Shown: piece after piece, positions 1-8,401 of the stretch
How positions within the stretch are numbered: the first letter of the stretch is position 1
Layout: every line of letters begins with the position of its first letter
Assembly (NCBI GenBank): GCA_002794035.1
Contig: PCXQ01000001.1
Location: 448 to 64,447, forward strand
Source: Candidatus Yanofskybacteria bacterium CG10_big_fil_rev_8_21_14_0_10_36_16
GTDB lineage: Bacteria > Patescibacteria > Paceibacteria > 2-02-FULL-40-12 > IGHO2-01-FULL-4-A
Length of the DNA: 64,000 bases
Direction: 5' to 3'
The notes under the pieces: generated by a model
What the model was told of the DNA's origin: nothing
What the model saw: only the letters and a program-made list of their open reading frames with translations
The model's database searches: none
Made by a program: the position numbers and the translations under genes

Positions 1-1958
1 TTGAGATCAAGCCATCCATTAGAGGTATCTACGTTAAATGCTAGAGCATTAAATGATATTGATGATACTAATGCTCCCCCGTCAGGATTGCCTTCCCCAA
101 CTTCAATTTGAGTTCCTCCACCCCCTCCTGATGTATCAGTCAAACAATCAAATTTGCCTGTTGTTGCATCCCAGTTTAGTGTTTGTCCTTCTCCATCACA
201 ATCTCCAAGTGTACCCCCATCTTTATCGGGCAATATAAATGCTGAGATGCTTGCGGTACCAGAAATTTCAAAATCGCCCGAAGTAGAAACATTAGATGAG
301 AAGTTAACCCTACCGGTATTCGTTAGAGTTCCTACTATTGTTACATTGCCTCCGATAGATGCATTGTTGGTCAATTCAAGGCCAGTTAATTGTGTGGAAG
401 CTGTTGTGAATGACCAGAAACCCGTGATCGTTTCATTGGCTGATCTTGAAGCTGGGCCGTTAGTGTAGTCTAGGGTTATGATTACTTCATTAGAACCAGA
501 GGCGGTAACATTGAAGCTGTTTGAAGCAAAAGAAACAGTAGCTACAGGGTTAAGTGCTGTAGTTAATCCTTCTCTTACTTCAATTGCAGAACCGCTTCCG
601 CCGCCATCTGTTCCACATGAGAATTTGCCATTTGATGAATCCCACAATAGTTTGTCTGAGGCTGTATCACAGTCAGATAGGTTTGCTCCATAAAGAGCAC
701 TTACAGATGCTGCACCCGATATGTTAACTGTGCCATCGCTTGAACCTATGGTTAGGTCACCAGAGGTTGTCGTTATAGAATTGTTTATTATCTTTATATT
801 ACCTGCATATAGAGTATTTGTGTCTATCTCTTCTGGGTTAAGTATTGTAGTGACTACGCTTCGACCAGATCCGCCAGTGTTAATAGGGGGCGGTATTCTG
901 GTTAGTCTATATTCAAGATCGGAAATAAGGTCGCTTAGGTTGCTTATAGATGCACTGAGGTCTGATGTGTCACCTCCCTCTATTGGTGCAATTAAAATGT
1001 CTCCAGCGGAGAATTTGCTTGCTAGGTCACGAAGTAATGAAATTTCAAGATCAGAAAAAGGAACTGAAACAAGATTTCTTATTTCTCTTATAATTACTTC
1101 TTTTTCTGGGCCTTCAGCTATAATATCACCGGCACTGAATTTCCGTAGAAGGTCAGATAGACGATCTTTTTCTAATTGTAATCTACTTCTTAATTCCTCT
1201 ATTGCTCTGTCATAATTTTCTATGATTGGTTTTATTTTCTCACTTTCATCATTGCTTCCTATTTGAGCAAAACTATCAAATAATTTTTGAGGCAATGCAG
1301 AAACCGCAAGGCCTAGCTTAGAATTGTTAATTCCTTTTATACCTAAACTGTTAAAGGTTGCAAACCAGCCTCCAATTGCAAGGAAAGATAAAACCGCCAA
1401 CAAAATTGAGGCCCTGTTGGCGGTTTGTTTGTGACCGGATGTTACCGCTGTTTTAAGAATCCGGTTATTACCCTCTTCGGGTTTTGTGTCGATTATAACT
1501 CGACTGTTGCCAAGTTCAACTTGGCTATTGGAAAGAACTGGTGATTCAACTCGCATTTGTGGGCGAGAGATAGAAAGAACTACGTCGTCTAGAGCATCTT
1601 TGCTCTGACTGCCAAATTTAACTTGGCTATTAGAAAGAACTGGTGATGAAAGAACTGGTGATGAAATTTTGCCGACACTTTTAAGTCCGCCGAGTCTTTT
1701 TCTTTGCTCCGCAACCTTAGAATAATTTGATATAGATGAAGCAACTACATACCACTTTCTGTTTTCGTTTATGGCATGTATCTTTCCTTGTCTCGCTAAT
1801 CGTGTAACATGATCACTGGCATATCCGAATTCTTTAGCAACTTTTGAAGCAATGACAAACTCTTTTCCATCTCTAACAAAAGAATCAACAGACGATTTTT
1901 TGTTGTCGGTTTTTTTGTTAGAGATTGAATTTTTTTTAAGTTGTTTCTGTGACTTCAA
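1..1958 (-). CDS. Large surface-fibre-like protein with N-terminal HTH domain (partial, runs off left edge)
   Basis: Open from a TTG at 1958 to the window edge, 652 codons visible; no stronger start lies between it and the TGA five codons upstream. Order read by eye: Lys/Asn-rich N-terminus; a helix-turn-helix/excisionase-like domain (about residues 35-95, with VAKEFGYASDHVTRLARQG); a Ser/Pro linker with repeated SSPVLSNSQV units; a membrane span near residue 190 (ILLAVLSFLAIGGWFATF); a charged probable coiled coil; then repeated beta-rich modules of about 130 residues, each with a DCD...W(D/N)...GKF.C signature and Gly runs followed by (A/Q)IEV.EG. The DNA-binding-like domain would be cytoplasmic and the repeats outside. 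The function of the repeats is unknown; adhesion or attachment is an inference. Confidence 0.75.
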   Translation of the reverse strand, partial: MKSQKQLKKNSISNKKTDNKKSSVDSFVRDGKEFVIASKVAKEFGYASDHVTRLARQGKIHAINENRKWYVVASSISNYSKVAEQRKRLGGLKSVGKISSPVLSSPVLSNSQVKFGSQSKDALDDVVLSISRPQMRVESPVLSNSQVELGNSRVIIDTKPEEGNNRILKTAVTSGHKQTANRASILLAVLSFLAIGGWFATFNSLGIKGINNSKLGLAVSALPQKLFDSFAQIGSNDESEKIKPIIENYDRAIEELRSRLQLEKDRLSDLLRKFSAGDIIAEGPEKEVIIREIRNLVSVPFSDLEISLLRDLASKFSAGDILIAPIEGGDTSDLSASISNLSDLISDLEYRLTRIPPPINTGGSGRSVVTTILNPEEIDTNTLYAGNIKIINNSITTTSGDLTIGSSDGTVNISGAASVSALYGANLSDCDTASDKLLWDSSNGKFSCGTDGGGSGSAIEVREGLTTALNPVATVSFASNSFNVTASGSNEVIITLDYTNGPASRSANETITGFWSFTTASTQLTGLELTNNASIGGNVTIVGTLTNTGRVNFSSNVSTSGDFEISGTASISAFILPDKDGGTLGDCDGEGQTLNWDATTGKFDCLTDTSGGGGGTQIEVGEGNPDGGALVSSISFNALAFNVDTSNGWLDL

Positions 1959-2490
1959 GTTTGTTAGAAATCACAGCAAGTACATCCGGCCACAAAACAA
2001 TGTCAGACGGGATGTGTATTTAATATCCGTCTCGACATCACGACAGAACCTTATGAAATAAGGTTTTGTTGGGCCTCAATATAATTATAGTTTAGTTTAA
2101 AATAGACACAATGGCAGTTATCAACAATGATAATTTTTTGCTGGTTTAATCCGATGTACTTGGATTAAAAATGATAATGCACAAGCCATCGCCTTTTTAA
2201 TGTTTTGGTTAATTAGTTTTTGTTTGATTTTAATATAAAAAATAAAACATTTTTTTGTTTCATATAAATAACAAACTGTAGCTTAAATAGCTTGTATTTG
2301 CTGTTTATGTGACGATTTTTTGCCCCAATTAAATACTTTGTTAAGTATCTTAACTTAATATAATCTAGTATAATCTAGATAATATAAATAATTGATTTTT
2401 AATTTTGTATAAATAAAATTATCGCAGTATAAAACAGCTCTTAAGAGCTGTTTTAGGTATATCTAAAGCTATTTTGTTTACTATAGTTTA
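1959..2490. other. Intergenic region upstream of the surface-protein gene
   Basis: 532 bases without a credible gene. It is very AT-rich and holds a small hairpin (AACCTTatgaaATAAGGTT, about 2049-2067), repeated TATAATCTAG-type motifs near 2358-2385, and a terminator hairpin at its right end. The promoter of the left gene probably lies here, but no single box stands out. Confidence 0.5.
2431..2454 (-). terminator. Hairpin terminator of the Cache-protein gene
   Basis: AAAACAGCTCTTAAGAGCTGTTTT is a perfect 24-base palindrome about 36 bases past the stop of the 2491-3564 gene; flanking A and T runs suit termination in either direction. Confidence 0.8.
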
Positions 2491-3564
2491 TTAATCTTTA
2501 TTACTTTTTAGTACTGAGCGTATTGCTACAAAAAATATGATAGTTACTAATATGTTAAATACGATTATGATAACTAAGAATGGATTGGATTTCACATCGT
2601 CTGTTGCTTCTATAATATTCACATCAATTATTTCTTCTTCAGAAATTTCTTCAAGCGGTATTCTTGTTATAACACCCCATCCATAATCTGCAAAAGGGGT
2701 GAATGAAGATAAAAACTTTGAATCATTGATAACAATTTCACTTCCTGCATTACCCGCAAGCACTCTTTTTACATCTTCATCTTCCGAATAATTTATAACT
2801 TCTGTGAGGTTTGAAATATTGGAATGAGCAACAATATTAGCATTTTGATCTACTATAAAAGTAATGCCTTCTTTACCTATTTTTATTTCTTCAATCCATT
2901 TTTGGAATTTACTCAGCTTTATTTGAAAGAGAAGTATGCCGGCAGGACTACCAAAAGAATTTTTTATAGGAAAAACAAAGGAGGCAACATTATAAGCTGG
3001 ACTGGTTGATCTAGTATATATCTCAGAAAGATGGGGCTCCCAATCAGTTATGATATTACGATACCAATTTCTATGAATTAAGCTTGAGCCCAATATTCCG
3101 CTTTCAGGGAAGGATGCTTTAGCTATTCCCTCAGTATCGGCAAGGCCTATCAATTCAATAGCTTCGTTGCTTTCTTGAATTGCGGGCGTTATTAATGAGG
3201 TTGCTTCTTGCCATTTTCTTTCAATAACTAAATTTGTAATATCTCTGCGAGTAGAATAGTGGTTTCCTATAGTCTTAATTTTTTCTAATTGATTTCTTAG
3301 TACCTGAGAAGCTAAAAGTGCTACTGTTTCATTTTTTGTAATAACAGCTGCACTTACGTTTATTCTGGAATGCTCATCTTCTGTGATTAATCCTCCTTCA
3401 TCTTTTTCTTTGTTAAGCAAAAAATAACTAATACCCACAGATGAAGCAGAAAGCAATATAAAAATTAAAACAGCAGACATTATTATCCCTGTTTTGCCTT
3501 TGGTTTTTTCTGAATCGTTTGAGATTAGTGTAGAATTACTTTTTTGCTGACTCTGGTATTCCAT
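2491..3564 (-). CDS. Membrane-anchored Cache-domain sensor without output domain
   Basis: 357 aa. A short Ser/Lys-rich cytoplasmic head precedes a membrane span at about residues 27-50; a large extracytoplasmic region follows with double-Cache (dCACHE) features (long N-terminal helix, then YRNIITDW and a later VDQNANIVAHSN); a second span lies at about 330-350. Cache domains bind small ligands outside the cell, usually joined to methyl-accepting, kinase or GGDEF parts. Here only a few residues follow the last span, so there is no visible output domain; it may act through a partner or as an anchored binding protein. Its upstream region shares a two-part motif with the neighbouring nuclease gene (see the promoter entries). 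Confidence 0.75.
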   Translation of the reverse strand: MEYQSQQKSNSTLISNDSEKTKGKTGIIMSAVLIFILLSASSVGISYFLLNKEKDEGGLITEDEHSRINVSAAVITKNETVALLASQVLRNQLEKIKTIGNHYSTRRDITNLVIERKWQEATSLITPAIQESNEAIELIGLADTEGIAKASFPESGILGSSLIHRNWYRNIITDWEPHLSEIYTRSTSPAYNVASFVFPIKNSFGSPAGILLFQIKLSKFQKWIEEIKIGKEGITFIVDQNANIVAHSNISNLTEVINYSEDEDVKRVLAGNAGSEIVINDSKFLSSFTPFADYGWGVITRIPLEEISEEEIIDVNIIEATDDVKSNPFLVIIIVFNILVTIIFFVAIRSVLKSNKD

Positions 3565-3595
3565 TTAAATTTATTAATCTTTTACTAATCGACAT

Positions 3596-3630
3596 TCCGA
3601 CAATGCTTTGTTTTTAAAGGGTTTGTCGGA
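3596..3630 (-). promoter_or_regulatory. Inverted repeat / shared upstream motif (copy 1)
   Basis: The 8-base arms TCCGACAA (3596-3603) and TTGTCGGA (3623-3630) could form a hairpin. Read on the - strand the block TCCGACAAACCCTT is followed by TGTCGAT; the same two parts recur upstream of the 3701-5170 gene. Confidence 0.4.
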
Positions 3631-3700
3631 TGTTTTTACTTTAACATATTATTGCTTAAATACGTTATTAAATATTGTGGATATTAATAAAAAATGTTTA

Positions 3701-5170
3701 TTACAGTTCATAACTATCTCCATCTTTTGGTACTACAGCATCAACTACTAGAATATCTTTTATTTTGCTTGCAAGAACTTCTGATACTTCTCTTTCCCCT
3801 TGAACCACAAACACTTTTTTTAATCTATGTTCTCCTTCATCTTTATTTTGTTCATTTTGTCTTTGTGTTGTCTCATTAGAACAGCTTTCATCACTCTCAA
3901 GGTAGCTATTTGCTGCTTTTACCCAGCGCAAAAGCCCTAGTTGGTCTGCATGTGCTGAATATCCTCCTATGGCCACAATGTTGCAGTTTACAGGGATTTC
4001 ATTTCCAAAAATTCTTACAGAATTCGATTTTTTACCGACTTTTCTTTTGTCTTTTATTTCAAGAATTGCTCTGCCTAAGGTTCCTATTACCTGATATCCT
4101 ACAAAAAGCATGGTTGATTTTGGATCGGGTAAGTATTTTCTTTCGTGGTGCAATATTCTTCCTCCAACACTCATTCCTGATCCTGCAATTATTATTTTGG
4201 GTGGAGGCACTTCATTTATTGATTTTGATTCATTTACTGTTCTTGTCATCTTTAGTCCTGGGAAATGGAATATGTCATCTCCTGACTCAATAAGCTCTGA
4301 TGCTTGTTTATTAAAGTTTTTCTGGTATTTTCTGTATACTTCTGTGATCTTTATTGCCAACGGGCTGTCAACAAATACAGGAATGCGGGGTATTCTTTTG
4401 TTTTCTATTAATTCATTTAATTCAAAAAGAAGTTCTTGGGTTCTTTCAACTGCAAACGAGGGAATAATCAGTGCCCCGCCTTCCTTAACTGTATTTTCTA
4501 CGGCGTCTTCTAGTTTCCCTTTCCTTAGCTCTCTGTCTTCGTGGACCCTATCACCATAAGCTGACTCTATAACCACATAATCAGCATTTCTGACTAATTC
4601 AGTAGGATTTAAAAATGGTGTAGGCGGATTTCCTAGATCCCCTGAAAAATATATTCTTTTGTATTTCTCTCCTTCTTTCCACTTTATTTCAATTATAGAT
4701 GACCCCAAAATATGTCCTGCGTCATGTAATTGTGCCTCGACATCTCCTTGTAAATCAACCTTTTCGTGGAAATCAAGACTTTGTACTAATTCAAGCATTC
4801 CTTTAATATCTTTTCCTTCATAAAGAGGAGGATGTCCATCTTCTTTTGCTTCTCTTTCAATATGACTTAAGGAATCTGGCAAAGATGCAGTCATCAAGTC
4901 TTTTGCAGGGGTATTTGCATATATTTTACCTCTAAAGCCGTCTTTGTACAATTTGGGTAAGCGCCCCATATGATCTATGTGGCTGTGGGTTATGAAGACA
5001 AAATCTACTTGGGAAGGATCATAAGAAAAATCTGCATAATTAAAATCTTCTGCGTATTTACTACCCTGGCTTAGACCGCAATCAATTACTATTTTTTGTC
5101 CGGAGTCAGTTTCAAGCAAATAATTAGCTCCAGTAACCTGACCAGCACCTCCGAAAAATGATAATTTCAT
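3701..5170 (-). CDS. Metallo-beta-lactamase fold / beta-CASP RNA-processing nuclease
   Basis: 489 aa. The N-terminal MBL fold carries the zinc motif THSHIDH (H62, H64, D66, H67), with further ligands in DAGHILGSS and FSGDLG. A beta-CASP region follows (VIESAYGDR, PSFAVERTQELL), then IIAGSGMSVGGRILHH and the C-terminal RMMBL signature GGYSAHADQLGLLRW. This is the arrangement of CPSF73/YSH1-like nucleases found in bacteria and archaea, which act on RNA; the exact substrate is unknown. A charged segment of about 30 residues near 430-465 (Glu/Asn/Gln-rich) looks like a lineage-specific insertion before the last beta strand. The gene stands alone, with about 50 bases to the next gene upstream. Confidence 0.88.
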   Translation of the reverse strand: MKLSFFGGAGQVTGANYLLETDSGQKIVIDCGLSQGSKYAEDFNYADFSYDPSQVDFVFITHSHIDHMGRLPKLYKDGFRGKIYANTPAKDLMTASLPDSLSHIEREAKEDGHPPLYEGKDIKGMLELVQSLDFHEKVDLQGDVEAQLHDAGHILGSSIIEIKWKEGEKYKRIYFSGDLGNPPTPFLNPTELVRNADYVVIESAYGDRVHEDRELRKGKLEDAVENTVKEGGALIIPSFAVERTQELLFELNELIENKRIPRIPVFVDSPLAIKITEVYRKYQKNFNKQASELIESGDDIFHFPGLKMTRTVNESKSINEVPPPKIIIAGSGMSVGGRILHHERKYLPDPKSTMLFVGYQVIGTLGRAILEIKDKRKVGKKSNSVRIFGNEIPVNCNIVAIGGYSAHADQLGLLRWVKAANSYLESDESCSNETTQRQNEQNKDEGEHRLKKVFVVQGEREVSEVLASKIKDILVVDAVVPKDGDSYEL

Positions 5171-5201
5171 TTACAAATCATATCGACATAACCAATAAAA
5201 C

Positions 5202-5215
5202 AAGGGTTTGTCGGA
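5202..5215 (-). promoter_or_regulatory. Shared upstream motif (copy 2)
   Basis: AAGGGTTTGTCGGA (+ strand) is identical over 14 bases to 3617-3630 and lies about 32 bases before the start of the nuclease gene; the companion TGTCGAT is also present closer to the start. Confidence 0.4.
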
Positions 5216-5221
5216 ATATTA

Positions 5222-6067
5222 TTAAATTATTATGTAAAAAATTAAGTAACCTATTATACTTAAAGCAGCAATTGGTGGCAGTGCTGCCATTGGCCGTTTT
5301 TTATTTTGGTTCGTGAATATTAGATGTGTTAAGAAAAGCCCCGCAAGTGAAAATATTAATACAATCACTGATCCTGCAAGTGATGTTTTGGCTACAGATG
5401 ATGTGAGTATCAAGGGCATTACTATATCCCCTGAACCTAATATCATAAAATTATCTCCTGGAGTAACGTTGTTTAATCTTTCTGTGACAAGATTTAATTT
5501 TGATGGAATTACAAAACCAAATATTGCTTTTGATTCAATCATTGCTTTTGCCATGCTAATCATGTGTTTTGTTTTGTAAACAGCTATTATGTCATAAATT
5601 GAAAGAACAGCTAGTAAAATAACGGCGAACAAAGGCGTCACAGTAAGGCCAAATAAGGCTCCTATTCCTGCAATAGCGATTACCATTACTATATTTTGAA
5701 TTATAACATTATTCCTATATAAAAATAATCCTATTAATACCAAAGAGACAATGAGAGAGATGTAAGGGTTTAGAAATGATCCTAGGGATAGCTGTAAACC
5801 GCTAAAGACAGCTAGTGTTAAAAATACTTTAAAAAAAATAGTTCCTGCTTTGCCGCCCTTTTTACTAAAAAATATAAAAAGAACTAATATGACTGCCAAT
5901 ATGATTATGTCTAAAAGATTAAAGCTTAGCCCTTCAGACATGGCAACTGTTTCTTCTGGGGGTAATGCCAGTAGTTTTAATGTTACGGCTAATCCGAGGA
6001 TTTGAGTGGCCAAGAAAGGTATTAATTCTTTTATGTATGAGCCAAGGTTTAGGTTTATATCCTTCAT
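5222..6067 (-). CDS. Presenilin/signal-peptide-peptidase-like intramembrane aspartyl protease
   Basis: 281 aa, almost wholly hydrophobic with about nine membrane spans. It has the two catalytic signatures of family A22 (presenilin/SPP): a YD motif in SIYDIIAV (D159) and GxGD in LGSGDIVMPL (D214), and a C-terminal ALPP stretch (262-265) at the place of the conserved PAL motif. Its length fits the short archaeal presenilin homologues. Such proteases cut transmembrane helices within the membrane. The loop between the two Asp motifs is short. It is a single gene between the nuclease and the cupredoxin-like gene; substrates cannot be inferred. Confidence 0.82.
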   Translation of the reverse strand: MKDINLNLGSYIKELIPFLATQILGLAVTLKLLALPPEETVAMSEGLSFNLLDIIILAVILVLFIFFSKKGGKAGTIFFKVFLTLAVFSGLQLSLGSFLNPYISLIVSLVLIGLFLYRNNVIIQNIVMVIAIAGIGALFGLTVTPLFAVILLAVLSIYDIIAVYKTKHMISMAKAMIESKAIFGFVIPSKLNLVTERLNNVTPGDNFMILGSGDIVMPLILTSSVAKTSLAGSVIVLIFSLAGLFLTHLIFTNQNKKRPMAALPPIAALSIIGYLIFYIII

Positions 6068-6130
6068 AAAGGTTAATAATTATTATTATATTTTAACAAA
6101 TTTAGACAAATAAATTTAGCATTATAAGTT

Positions 6131-6568
6131 TTATAAGTCTCTTACAATTACTGTACCCCTCTCTAATTCATTATAAAAATTGTGATAACTAAATATTCCT
6201 GATTTTGAAAATCTATAAATGTATGATTCTCCAACCTTGACATCATTTATGCTATCGAGGCCAGAGAGTACTTCCTCGCCGTTATCGCCAATGTCTGAAA
6301 TAACTCGTAATGATGTTAGTCCATCGTTTTGAAATTTAACAGTATCGCCTACTCGTATTCTTAGGTTGGTTGGGCTAAAAACTCCTGCCTTATAAAAAAC
6401 AGAATAAATCCTCGGTTTCCTGTTGTTTATTAAAGAGCCATTCGCAGTAACGTTAGTTGTTTGAAGTTGTGAAGTGGTTTCTCCAAAGTGAATTAATGCC
6501 AAAATAAAAACTGCCAGCACTAGCATTATTTCAAACCACATTAATCCATTATTGGATCTTTGTTCCAT
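6131..6568 (-). CDS. Membrane-anchored cupredoxin-like protein
   Basis: 145 aa. One N-terminal span (about residues 10-25) is followed by a Ser/Thr/Asn linker and a beta-rich domain with cupredoxin features: FSPTNLRIRVGDTVKFQNDG, then SYIYRFSKSGIFSYHNFY and a final GTVIVRDL strand. The usual copper ligands are mostly absent: no Cys is seen, and the N-D-x-x-H site reads QNDGLTS. It probably keeps the fold without binding type 1 copper. Export and a role outside the membrane are inferred from the anchor. Confidence 0.65.
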   Translation of the reverse strand: MEQRSNNGLMWFEIMLVLAVFILALIHFGETTSQLQTTNVTANGSLINNRKPRIYSVFYKAGVFSPTNLRIRVGDTVKFQNDGLTSLRVISDIGDNGEEVLSGLDSINDVKVGESYIYRFSKSGIFSYHNFYNELERGTVIVRDL

Positions 6569-6601
6569 GTAATTATTTTAACACCTACTGCCTGAGTAAG
6601 C

Positions 6602-6630
6602 AAAAAAAAGCCCCGATATTAATATCGAGG
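6602..6630 (-). terminator. Terminator overlapping the stop of the PIN-like gene
   Basis: The hairpin CCTCGATATTAATATCGGGG (- strand) contains the TAA stop of the upstream gene and is followed by eight Ts. Confidence 0.75.
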
Positions 6631-7095
6631 AAGAACATTGTTTATGGTTTTGATCAGATCTACAACTGAATCAGAATGGGTTGTTATGATTTTTATAATG
6701 AAGCTGTTGCACTGTACAACCCGCAGGTCTTGATTAAATGATAGTTTTGGTTGTGTTCTTTTTTTTCTTTTTGCATCCCATCCATTTTCTGCATCACGTA
6801 AGAAATTTTTATCTCTGGTGACTATAAAAAATTTAGTTTTCGGAGTTATTAGTTTAGGAGGAGTATGGGTTAGTTTCCATATAAAATCTAGAATTACTTG
6901 AAAGTCAGATAAGTGGAGAAAGCTAAGCTCACCGGAATGTCGAAAGATTAGTGGATTAGGAGATCTCAAACGATGGCGGCACATGTATTCTTTGTTGTTT
7001 CGGCAACTGTTCGTACATGGTTTGAGTCTAGATGCACATGCATCAAAATATAATACTAAATCATAAGGTTGCTTTTTCTTTCCCCTGTTCCTCAA
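6619..7095 (-). CDS. Small PIN-like (DUF5615/Mut7-C-like) hypothetical protein
   Basis: 158 aa. It starts at a TTG preceded at good spacing by AAGGAG; there is no better ATG. An early acidic site DLVLYFDAC and a later FIVTRDKNFLRDAENG resemble the Asp positions of PIN-like domains of the DUF5615/Mut7-C kind. Four or more Cys near residues 20-40 (CASRLKPCTNSCRN..YMCRHR) might bind a metal. The family call is tentative. The stop lies within its own terminator hairpin. Confidence 0.5.
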   Translation of the reverse strand: MRNRGKKKQPYDLVLYFDACASRLKPCTNSCRNNKEYMCRHRLRSPNPLIFRHSGELSFLHLSDFQVILDFIWKLTHTPPKLITPKTKFFIVTRDKNFLRDAENGWDAKRKKRTQPKLSFNQDLRVVQCNSFIIKIITTHSDSVVDLIKTINNVLPRY

Positions 7096-7139
7096 GTATA
7101 ATCTCCTTTTTAAAGATCTTTATTTCTGCTTTTATGTTA

Positions 7140-8378
7140 TCAATATTTAAGAAACTCTTCAACCACAGCCTTGTCAGACCACTGAATCTTCTTGTTATTT
7201 GATACTGCCATGGATGTTTCAGACCCTTTGCCTGTTATTATTACTGTATCGTCTTTTTTTGCTAGCGATAAAGCTTTTTTGATCGCATCTTGTCTGTTTA
7301 TTATTAAATTATAACCATTGTTCAAATTTGAAAAACCCGACACAATTTCTTGCAAAATTTCCTCAGGATTTTCATCGTAGGGATCCTCGTTTGTAAGTAC
7401 GATTTCATCACAATATTTTTCGGCAATGCGTCCAAAAGAGGATCTCTTCCATTTGTCTCTCCCTCCTCCTGCAGCTCCAAGTACACAAACAAGTTTAGAA
7501 TTGTCCTTTTTGAGGGTCTGATAAACTTTTTCTAAACTGTCTGGTGTATGGGCGTAATCAACAACAACATCAAACGGTTGTCCCTTTTTTATGAATTCCA
7601 TTCTACCGGGAACCTTTTCTATTTTTTCAAGTTCATTTTTCGCTTCTTTTGGGTTAATGCCATATGCTTTCGAGATGGCTAGTGCTGCCAGACCATTATA
7701 AATATTAAAATTGCCAACAAGTTTTAATTTGAGCTCAGTGTCTTTTTGATTGACATCTCCTTCTTGCATCCCGAAGGTTATTTTTTGGTCTGATTTAATT
7801 TCAATGAAGTCTTTAGATTGTTTGTCATCTATGTTTATTATATGTATAGCGTTTGTCTTAAAAAATAATTTTTGCTTTGCTTGCAAATAGTTTTCAAATG
7901 AGCCATGACTCTCAATGTGTTCTTTGTGTATTCCTGTGAAAACAGCACAATTTACATTTATGCCTGCAAGACGATTTTGGGCCAGTCCCTCAGAAGTTGC
8001 TTCAAGTATTACATATTTTGCTCCTGATTTTTTTGCATTATATAAAAATTTTTGCAACTTCATTCTGCCCGGCATCGTCATCTTTAGAGAGTTTGGCCAT
8101 GTTTTATCCTTTATTTTAAAACCAAGTGATCCAATTGATGCGACGGGAATTCCAGCTTTTTCAAATATTCTTGTTGTCATATATACAACAGTTGACTTAC
8201 CTTTTGTGCCGGTTACCGCTATTATTTTAAGGTTTTTTGAAGGAAATCCATAAAATATTCCTCCTAGTATAGATAAAAATCCATGGTAATATGGCTGAGT
8301 AAATTTAAATATTGATCTAGGAATTAACTTACGTCCAATATCTAAAACCTTATTTAAGATATATAATTCTTTAAACAT
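7140..8378 (-). CDS. murE: MurE-like Mur ligase (UDP-MurNAc-tripeptide synthetase family)
   Basis: 412 aa, shorter than typical MurE (about 490) because the N-terminal substrate domain is reduced. It has the Mur ligase P-loop GTKGKSTVVYMTTRIF, the central ATSEGLAQNR region, HKEHIESHGSFENY, and the C-terminal VVDYAHTPDSLEKV and GAAGGGRDKWKR signatures of MurE. The loop that picks the third amino acid reads NEDPYDENP, where meso-DAP-adding enzymes have DNPR, so the substrate amino acid is uncertain. It lies 23 bases downstream of the FemAB gene on the same strand, probably in one operon for peptidoglycan peptide synthesis. Confidence 0.82.
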   Translation of the reverse strand: MFKELYILNKVLDIGRKLIPRSIFKFTQPYYHGFLSILGGIFYGFPSKNLKIIAVTGTKGKSTVVYMTTRIFEKAGIPVASIGSLGFKIKDKTWPNSLKMTMPGRMKLQKFLYNAKKSGAKYVILEATSEGLAQNRLAGINVNCAVFTGIHKEHIESHGSFENYLQAKQKLFFKTNAIHIINIDDKQSKDFIEIKSDQKITFGMQEGDVNQKDTELKLKLVGNFNIYNGLAALAISKAYGINPKEAKNELEKIEKVPGRMEFIKKGQPFDVVVDYAHTPDSLEKVYQTLKKDNSKLVCVLGAAGGGRDKWKRSSFGRIAEKYCDEIVLTNEDPYDENPEEILQEIVSGFSNLNNGYNLIINRQDAIKKALSLAKKDDTVIITGKGSETSMAVSNNKKIQWSDKAVVEEFLKY

Positions 8379-8401
8379 GTTATATTAATGATTATTAATG
8401 T

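Noticed and set aside
154..1215. Three consecutive + strand frames of 70-164 codons
   Set aside because: They are antisense shadows of the repetitive surface-protein gene, which is open through the whole stretch on the - strand.
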